Shown here one piece after another: positions 7,689-12,068 of a DNA stretch of 12,068 bases. This stretch comes from Silvimonas sp. GTDB taxonomy: Bacteria > Pseudomonadota > Gammaproteobacteria > Burkholderiales > Chitinibacteraceae. Each line of letters opens with the position of its first letter. Position 1 is the first letter of the stretch. Position numbers and translations under genes: made by a program. The notes below the pieces were generated by a model. That model made no database searches. It had not been told where the DNA came from and saw only the letters and a program-made list of their open reading frames with translations. The stretch covers positions 1-12,068 of the forward strand of contig JASLES010000305.1 in the NCBI GenBank assembly GCA_030151005.1. Reading direction: 5' to 3'.

Positions 7689-7702
7689 TGAAATCGATTT
7701 CA
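7689..7702. promoter_or_regulatory. LacI/GalR-type operator candidate O2 (perfect palindrome)
   Basis: TGAAATCGATTTCA is perfectly symmetric around a central CG, which matches LacI-family operator architecture well. Its centre is 107 bases from that of O1, about ten helical turns, so looping between them is feasible. Confidence 0.65.
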
Positions 7703-7905
7703 AATATGGATAAAAAATGACGGCCAAACACATCTCCACCTCCTACCGCATGCCCTGCGTCAAAATGCACAACATTGGTGCAAATATGGGCAATGCGGCT
7801 ATTTTTTGGTGATTCTAAACCATTATTTTGTGAAAAAGTGCCAAAAAAGCGCATGGTCGGACTGTTTTTTCTGACAGGAGGCTTGCCTGAAATCGTGAGC
7901 GGCCT

Positions 7906-7919
7906 TGTTAGCGTTAACA
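7906..7919. promoter_or_regulatory. LacI/GalR-type operator candidate O3
   Basis: TGTTAGCGTTAACA has one mismatch from the perfect palindrome TGTTAACGTTAACA, with a central CG. The arms differ from O1, O2 and O4 (TGTTA instead of TGAAA), so it may bind a second LacI-type regulator or the same one more weakly. Confidence 0.45.
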
Positions 7920-7937
7920 GGAATTGGTCAACATGAT

Positions 7938-7951
7938 TGAAAACGGTTTCA
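7938..7951. promoter_or_regulatory. LacI/GalR-type operator candidate O4
   Basis: TGAAAACGGTTTCA has one mismatch from perfect symmetry, a central CG, and the same TGAAA/TTTCA arms as O1 and O2. Its centre is 32 bases from that of O3, about three helical turns, which puts both on the same DNA face. It is about 220 bases upstream of the lipoprotein start codon. Confidence 0.6.
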
Positions 7952-8173
7952 GTAAAACAGACAAACCGGTATGAGACAAAAACCCGCCAAAACGCCAAAC
8001 CGCTTTGATCCGGAACCGTCGCCTACGGCTGTCGCCCCACCAGCGCCTTTCAAGCTAAAAGCAGGAAGAAAACCGCGGCAAAAAGCGTTCAATCGCAGGT
8101 GCCGGTGCCCGGCATAGTCAGACCTGCAGTGCCCCAGAACCAGAAAATCACCCTCAGGACAAAAGGCCCGCTC

Positions 8174-9553
8174 ATGACCCGTTCATTTGTACTTTCCCGG
8201 TGCATTGCGCCCGGTTTGCTCAGTCTTGCCACGCTCACCTTGCTGACCGCTTGTGGCGGCGGTGGCGGTGGCGGTGGCGACACCACCAGCGCCAGCAATA
8301 CCAGTGCCCCGACTATTCCGTTGACGTCCAGCGGCAATGGCCCGCAGATCACCACGCAACCGGCAGACCAGACGGTCTCTGTGGGTCAGCGCGCGTTTTA
8401 CTTTGTCACCGCGCCTGGCGCGACCGGTTGGCAGTGGTACAAAAACGGCGTGGCGATTGCCGGTGCAACCTCGGCCAGTTATTTTGCCAACGCCGCAGCA
8501 GCGGGCGATGACGGAGGCGTTTACGCAGTGGCTGTCAGCAACGGCACGGGCGTTACGGCATCAAACCAGGCTGCGGTGCACCTGAACCCGAATGCAGATG
8601 GCTCTCCGCCCGCCGCGTTCTGGGGCAATGTGGCTGCCTTGCCTGCCGCCACCAATGTCATGACGGTCTCGTTCGTTAACCAGACTGGCGGCAAGTATCC
8701 GGACGCGCAGATTTTCTGGAAGATTTCCGGCACCAATGCCAGCGGCGGCCAGGTCAACGAATTCCATTCAATTGCCGATGAACCGGTGTACGACATGCCC
8801 GGCATCAACTCTGCCCGCATGTATTTCTTCATTGCCCCCAATCAGACCGCTGCAACCACCAGCAACACCAGTTATTACGATTTCATTGAGTTCAACGTCG
8901 GCCGCAGCAATAGCTCGCAACCCTGGAACTTCAACGGTGACACCACCCGCGTGGATGCCTTTGGCCTGAAACTGGCTATCCGCCTGCAATGCGCAGATGG
9001 TACGGATGTGCAGCGCGGCGAAGACTACGGCACCTTCCTGGAAGACCGCACGGTCACCTTCCAGAAGTATCTGGGCGAGGTCTCTGCCGCCTTTGCCAGC
9101 ACCGCCACCCAGTTTGCGCCGTACCGCATTGTGGAACCGGGCAGCGCCAGCAACTTTGCCGCCAACGGTGCCAATGCCGCGTATTACAACGCGTATATCG
9201 ACCAGGTCTGGGCGGCCAATGGCATTGATACCAGCATCGTGCCCAAGCCCACACCGTTCCTCCGGTTTGCCGATGGCTCCCGCCCAGACCTGATCGCCGC
9301 CGTAGAACGCCATGTCGCAGAAAAACCCGGCACGTTCAAGGCAGATGGCACGCTGGTGAACCCCAATTTCTGGAGCACCGTGCCGCAAAGTGCCTTCTAC
9401 CCGGCAGAACCGGCTAACCAGTACGCCAGGTTCTGGCATACCCACGGCATTGCCGGCCTGGCTTACGGGTTTTCTTATGACGATGTCGGCAGCCATTCTT
9501 CTGACGTGGGCTGTAACAACCCCAACCATCTGATCGTGGCAGTGGGTTGGTAA
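8174..9553 (+). CDS. GH64-family lipoprotein with Ig-like domain (putative beta-1,3-glucanase)
   Basis: 459 aa. ATG at 8174 was chosen over an in-frame ATG at 8099 because it starts directly with a lipoprotein signal: R3, R9, a hydrophobic core, then lipobox LTAC with acylated C27. AAGG lies 7 bases upstream. Gly at +2 predicts outer-membrane sorting by the Lol rule. A run of eight glycines (28-35) and a Ser/Thr linker lead to an Ig-like domain (~57-137, QWYKNGVAIAG), then a GH64 domain (~160-459). Conserved parts are VNQTGGKYPDAQIFWKI (168-184), YYDFIEFNVG (234-243), RVDAFGLKL (259-267) and FWHTHGIAGLAYGFSYDDVG (420-439). Candidate catalytic residues are E239 and D261, 22 apart rather than 16, with an extra loop between them. 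A surface-anchored beta-1,3-glucanase, or a glucan-binding relative, is inferred. It is divergent from the giant GH2-GH64 gene and probably co-regulated with it. Confidence 0.9.
   Translation: MTRSFVLSRCIAPGLLSLATLTLLTACGGGGGGGGDTTSASNTSAPTIPLTSSGNGPQITTQPADQTVSVGQRAFYFVTAPGATGWQWYKNGVAIAGATSASYFANAAAAGDDGGVYAVAVSNGTGVTASNQAAVHLNPNADGSPPAAFWGNVAALPAATNVMTVSFVNQTGGKYPDAQIFWKISGTNASGGQVNEFHSIADEPVYDMPGINSARMYFFIAPNQTAATTSNTSYYDFIEFNVGRSNSSQPWNFNGDTTRVDAFGLKLAIRLQCADGTDVQRGEDYGTFLEDRTVTFQKYLGEVSAAFASTATQFAPYRIVEPGSASNFAANGANAAYYNAYIDQVWAANGIDTSIVPKPTPFLRFADGSRPDLIAAVERHVAEKPGTFKADGTLVNPNFWSTVPQSAFYPAEPANQYARFWHTHGIAGLAYGFSYDDVGSHSSDVGCNNPNHLIVAVGW
8255..8278 (+). repeat. GGC/GGT tandem codon repeat (poly-Gly)
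   Basis: Eight consecutive glycine codons, mostly alternating GGC and GGT, directly after the lipidated cysteine. This is a common flexible tether in outer-membrane lipoproteins. The 6-base periodicity makes it prone to length change in frame. Confidence 0.85.
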
Positions 9554-9554
9554 A

Positions 9555-9611
9555 CGCCCGCGCGTAACCCGCTTGCGCGCTGGCGGTTGACACCCGTTCA
9601 GCGCCAACCGC
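9555..9611 (+). other. Overlapping GC-rich hairpins after the GH64 lipoprotein stop
   Basis: CGCCCGCGCG (9555-9564) pairs with CGCGCTGGCG (9576-9585) with one mismatch. An alternative stem, GCGGTTG (9583-9589) with CAACCGC (9605-9611), overlaps its right arm. Neither has a T-run, so they may stabilise the 3' end rather than act as a standard terminator. Confidence 0.4.
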
Positions 9612-9685
9612 GTGCTGATGCCGGGCGGGTGAACCGGCTCACTTTTCTGCACGTACCGCAACGTATCGTGACGTTAGCTGTGTAC

Positions 9686-9712
9686 ACGGGCCTGTCAGCG
9701 GGCCCGTTATTT
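9686..9712 (+). terminator. Probable terminator between the GH64 lipoprotein gene and the small exported protein gene
   Basis: ACGGGCC (9686-9692) pairs perfectly with GGCCCGT (9701-9707), with an 8-base loop, followed by TATTTCCCC. The tail is short and mixed, and the site is about 130 bases past the stop codon, so strength is uncertain. It would separate the glucanase gene from the following operon. Confidence 0.55.
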
Positions 9713-9769
9713 CCCCTGTAGCCGACACATCGGCACAACACATTCATTTCACTACGGGGAGTACACACC

Positions 9770-10090
9770 ATGAACAAGATCGTTATCAGCATTGCTACTG
9801 TTTCTGCCCTGCTGGCTGGCCACGTCATGGCCGATACCCAATGGCAGAAAGACCACCCGCGCCGGGAGCAAGTGAACAGCCGCCTGAACAATCAGGACAA
9901 GCGCATCCACAATGAAGTGAAAGATGGCCAGATCACCAAGGCGCAGGCCAAGTCTTTGCACACGCAAGATCACCAGATCCGTCAGGAAGAGCGTGACATG
10001 GCCTCGCACGACAACGGTCACCTGACCAAGACCGATCAACACAGCCTGAACCAGCAAGAAAACGCGGTTAGCCACGAAATCGGCAAGTAA
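9770..10090 (+). CDS. Small exported repeat protein, family unnamed
   Basis: 106 aa. The Sec signal is residues 1-21 (MNKIVISIATVSALLAG core, cleavage after VMA), and GGGGAG lies 8 bases before the ATG. The mature part is highly charged, rich in Gln, His, Asp and Lys, and has no cysteine. It shows an internal repeat L-x-x-Q-(D/E)-x-x-(I/V)-x-x-E at 39-49, 63-73 and 93-103, alternating with (K)DGQITK (51-57) and NGHLTK (82-87), so it is probably a helical periplasmic protein. Similar small proteins with repeated ITK...Q..I..E motifs are annotated as hypothetical exported proteins in betaproteobacteria. This is recalled, not searched. It ends 15 bases before the DUF1800 gene and is likely co-transcribed with it. 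Its function is unknown. Confidence 0.85.
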   Translation: MNKIVISIATVSALLAGHVMADTQWQKDHPRREQVNSRLNNQDKRIHNEVKDGQITKAQAKSLHTQDHQIRQEERDMASHDNGHLTKTDQHSLNQQENAVSHEIGK

Positions 10091-10105
10091 ATCCGGAGCC
10101 ACATC

Positions 10106-11647
10106 ATGACCCGCCACAAGGCTGCATTGAACGTATTGTTGCCCGCCTTGCTGGCGGTGTCGGCGGTGCTGCCGGGCATCAGCCTGGCCGCGCCTGCCAC
10201 CGAAGCGCAGGCACTCTATGTACTGAACCGCGTGGCCTATGGGCCGGCGCCGGGCGACGTGGCGCGTGTCATGGCCAGTGGCGTCGACCGTTATCTGGAC
10301 GATCAACTCCACCCGGAGCGCACACCGTTGCCCCCGGCTTTGCAACAGCAACTGGGTGCATTGCAAACCACGCGCTTGTCGCAGGATGAATTGATCCGGC
10401 AGTTCAGGCAGGCGGCACAAGCAGCCAAAAAAGATCCGGAAGCCGGCAAGCAAGACCGGCAGGATCTTTACCGGCAAATCACGGAAGAAGCAGCCCAGGC
10501 GCGGCTATTACAAGCCGTGAATAGCCCCAACCAATTGCAAGAAGTGTTAGTGGAATTCTGGTTCAACCACTTCAACGTATTTCAGGGCAAAGGGCTGGAT
10601 CGGGCCTTGATTGCCAGTTACGAGCGTGAAGCCATCCGCCCGTACGTGCTGGGCAAGTTCCGCGATCTGTTGGGCGCCACAGCGCACCACCCTGCCATGT
10701 TGTTCTATCTGGACAACTGGCTCTCGGTCGCCCCAGGGTTTACGCCGCGTGCAGCGTTGGGTCAGCAAACCAAATCCAGCGGTCTGAATGAAAACTACGC
10801 CCGTGAACTAATGGAACTGCACACCCTGGGCGTGGATGGCGGTTACACACAAACCGACGTCACCGAACTGGCACGCATGCTCACCGGCTGGACCATCAAC
10901 CCCCGCCAGGGCGAAGGTGCCAGTGCGTTTTATTTTGACCCGCGCCGCCATGACACCGGCACCAAACACTGGCTGGGCCAAGTGATCAACAACCAGGGCC
11001 AGCGTGAGGGTGACCTGGCGCTGGATCAACTGGCCCGCGCACCGGCCACCGCCCACCACATTAGCTATCAACTGGCGCAGTATTTTGTGGCGGACAACCC
11101 GCCGCCCGCGCTGGTTGACCGCATGGCGCAAACCTTTACCCGCACCGATGGCGATCTGCGAGAAGTCATGCACACCTTGCTCACCAGCCCGGAATTTACC
11201 GCTGGTGCCAATGCCGGTACACGCTTCAAGAGCCCGTACCGTTATGTGATTTCCAGCTTGCGCGCCACCGGCGTACCACTGACCAACCCGCGGCCGATAC
11301 TGCGCACGCTGGCACAAATGGGCATGCCGTTGTACGGCTGGCAAACGCCAGATGGTTACAAGGTCACCGACACAGCCTGGCTTAACCAGGATGCGCTGGC
11401 CAAACGCGCCGCCTTCGCCACCGCGCTGGCTTCTGGCAAGTTGCCGCTGAATAAAGCGCCGGACGAGATGGATGACGCCTCTGCGGTCGCACAAGGCCGT
11501 GGCGGTTTTGATCCAATAGACGCCGCAACGCTGTACGCCACGCTGGGCAGCAGTATCTCTGGCAAAACCCGCAGCACTATTGCGGAGAGCCCGGCCAGAC
11601 TGCAGGCCGCACTGGTGCTGGGCAGTCCGGATTTCATGAAGTATTGA
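10106..11647 (+). CDS. DUF1800 family exported protein
   Basis: 513 aa. GGAG (10095-10098) precedes the ATG, and a Sec-type signal ends near residue 29 (ISLAA/P). Hallmarks of DUF1800 appear in order: ALYVLNRVAYGPAPGDVARV (36-55), LVEFWFNHFNVFQGK (148-162), RPYVLGKFRDLLGATAHHPAMLFYLDN (178-204), GLNENYARELMELHTLGVDGGYTQ (226-249), LTGWTI (259-264), HDTGTKHWLG (282-291), DGDLREVM (348-355) and TPDGYKVTDTAW (414-425). Length is normal for the family. No enzymatic activity is established that I can state. Genes of this family are typically followed by a DUF1501 gene, and that is what follows here after a 16-base gap, so the two products probably act together in the periplasm or outside the cell. 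Confidence 0.93.
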   Translation: MTRHKAALNVLLPALLAVSAVLPGISLAAPATEAQALYVLNRVAYGPAPGDVARVMASGVDRYLDDQLHPERTPLPPALQQQLGALQTTRLSQDELIRQFRQAAQAAKKDPEAGKQDRQDLYRQITEEAAQARLLQAVNSPNQLQEVLVEFWFNHFNVFQGKGLDRALIASYEREAIRPYVLGKFRDLLGATAHHPAMLFYLDNWLSVAPGFTPRAALGQQTKSSGLNENYARELMELHTLGVDGGYTQTDVTELARMLTGWTINPRQGEGASAFYFDPRRHDTGTKHWLGQVINNQGQREGDLALDQLARAPATAHHISYQLAQYFVADNPPPALVDRMAQTFTRTDGDLREVMHTLLTSPEFTAGANAGTRFKSPYRYVISSLRATGVPLTNPRPILRTLAQMGMPLYGWQTPDGYKVTDTAWLNQDALAKRAAFATALASGKLPLNKAPDEMDDASAVAQGRGGFDPIDAATLYATLGSSISGKTRSTIAESPARLQAALVLGSPDFMKY

Positions 11648-11663
11648 GCGTCAGGAGTGCATC

Positions 11664-12068
11664 ATGCATCGTCGTGATTTTCTGAAACTGGCCGCCCTGA
11701 GCGGGTCGCTGATACTGCCACTGGGCCGCAACGCCTGGGGTGCCACGGCCGCGCCCGGCGCACCGGCAGGAAAACGGCTGGTGGTCATCATGTTGCGTGG
11801 CGCGGTCGATGGCCTGAACGTGGTCACGCCTTATGGCGATCCGGGCTACTACGCCGCGCGCAGCAGCATTGCGCTGGGCAAGCCAGGCGCAGACAACGGT
11901 GTGCTGGATCTGGATGGTTACTTTGGCCTGCACCCGGCGCTTGCCCCGCTTTTGCCCCTGTGGCAATCCGGCCAGTTGGGCTTTGTCCATGCCTCGGGCT
12001 CGCCCGACAGCACGCGCTCTCACTTTGACGCGCAAGACTATATGGAATCCGGCACGCCAGGCCGCAAA
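11664..12068 (+). CDS. DUF1501 family Tat-exported protein (partial, runs off the window)
   Basis: The first 135 codons are present and open to the last base. The ATG has AGGAG (11653-11657) 6 bases upstream. The N-terminus reads MHRRDFLKLAALSGSLILPLG, a twin-arginine (Tat) signal of the RRDFLKL type, so the protein is exported folded. KRLVVIMLRGAVDGLNVVTPYGDPGYYAAR (about residues 37-66) and LGFVHASGSPDSTRSHFDAQDYMESGTPG (about 105-133) are typical of DUF1501, a family related to the alkaline phosphatase/sulfatase fold. The DGLN and SHFDAQD motifs are probably part of the active or metal site by family analogy. It is the third gene of the operon with the small exported protein and DUF1800. 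Confidence 0.92.
   Translation, partial: MHRRDFLKLAALSGSLILPLGRNAWGATAAPGAPAGKRLVVIMLRGAVDGLNVVTPYGDPGYYAARSSIALGKPGADNGVLDLDGYFGLHPALAPLLPLWQSGQLGFVHASGSPDSTRSHFDAQDYMESGTPGRK

Larger units (their letters stand above)
7290..8173. promoter_or_regulatory. Divergent control region between the two GH64 genes
   Basis: An 884-base gap between two divergently transcribed start codons, with no credible gene on either strand. The central part (about 7580-7980) is clearly richer in A and T than the coding DNA. It holds four 14-bp palindromes, listed separately, a TTTTGCATAGGCAAAA inverted repeat (7540-7555), a GTAAAC-N5-GTTTAC inverted repeat (7638-7654), and a 9-bp direct repeat CAAATATGG (7701-7709 and 7781-7789). 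I could not place clear -35/-10 boxes. Shared control of both genes by a carbohydrate-responsive regulator is inferred. Confidence 0.7.

Noticed and set aside
7651..7998. 115-codon minus-strand frame in the divergent region
   Set aside because: No recognisable domain, unusual composition from AT-rich DNA, and it overlaps the operator-like palindromes.
8099..8173. Earlier in-frame ATG for the GH64 lipoprotein
   Set aside because: It would add 25 residues before the lipoprotein signal; the ATG at 8174 gives a correct signal length and has AAGG upstream.
9752..10477. 241-codon minus-strand frame, and 8768-9661 on the minus strand
   Set aside because: Both are antisense to genes with clear signal peptides and domain motifs, and they have no recognisable features of their own.

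Overview
The window looks like chromosomal DNA of a GC-rich Gram-negative bacterium, probably a betaproteobacterium. That placement is an inference from base composition, the Sec, lipoprotein and Tat export signals, and the DUF1800/DUF1501 pair; there is no rRNA or other taxonomic marker. The content is almost entirely exported proteins, and the core is a beta-glucan-type polysaccharide degradation locus.

Layout: (1) Bases 1-300 hold no convincing gene. They contain several nested inverted repeats (41-236), resembling a dispersed intergenic repeat, and a strong hairpin with U-tract (263-292) that terminates the large minus-strand gene. (2) Bases 321-7289 (minus strand) encode one very large secreted protein of 2322 aa. 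It has a Sec signal, an N-terminal glycoside hydrolase family 2 (GH2) module, three Ig-like domains, then an alternation of discoidin-type carbohydrate-binding modules (CBM32/F5-8C-like, three copies) with further Ig-like domains and one DUF1566/Lcl-like domain, and a C-terminal GH64 (beta-1,3-glucanase, thaumatin-like) catalytic module. (3) Bases 7290-8173 are an 884-base, relatively AT-rich divergent control region with four 14-bp palindromes of the kind bound by LacI/GalR-family repressors. (4) Bases 8174-9553 (plus strand) encode a 459-aa lipoprotein with one Ig-like domain and a second, divergent GH64 domain. (5) Bases 9770-12068 (plus strand) form a separate compact operon: a small exported repeat protein, a DUF1800 protein, and the start of a Tat-exported DUF1501 protein that runs off the window.

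How it fits together: the two GH64 proteins are transcribed divergently from one operator-rich region, so they are probably co-regulated. The likely division of labour is a huge free or secreted multi-binding enzyme and a lipid-anchored enzyme, both acting on beta-1,3-glucan. The GH2 module would add an exo- or side-chain activity on the same chain. These roles are inferred from family membership. The regulator itself is not in the window. The DUF1800/DUF1501 operon has no visible functional link to the glucanases.

The most notable points are the GH2+GH64 fusion with its internal module duplications, the missing canonical GH2 acid/base glutamate, the DUF1566 domain inserted in the binding-module array, and the four-operator divergent promoter region.
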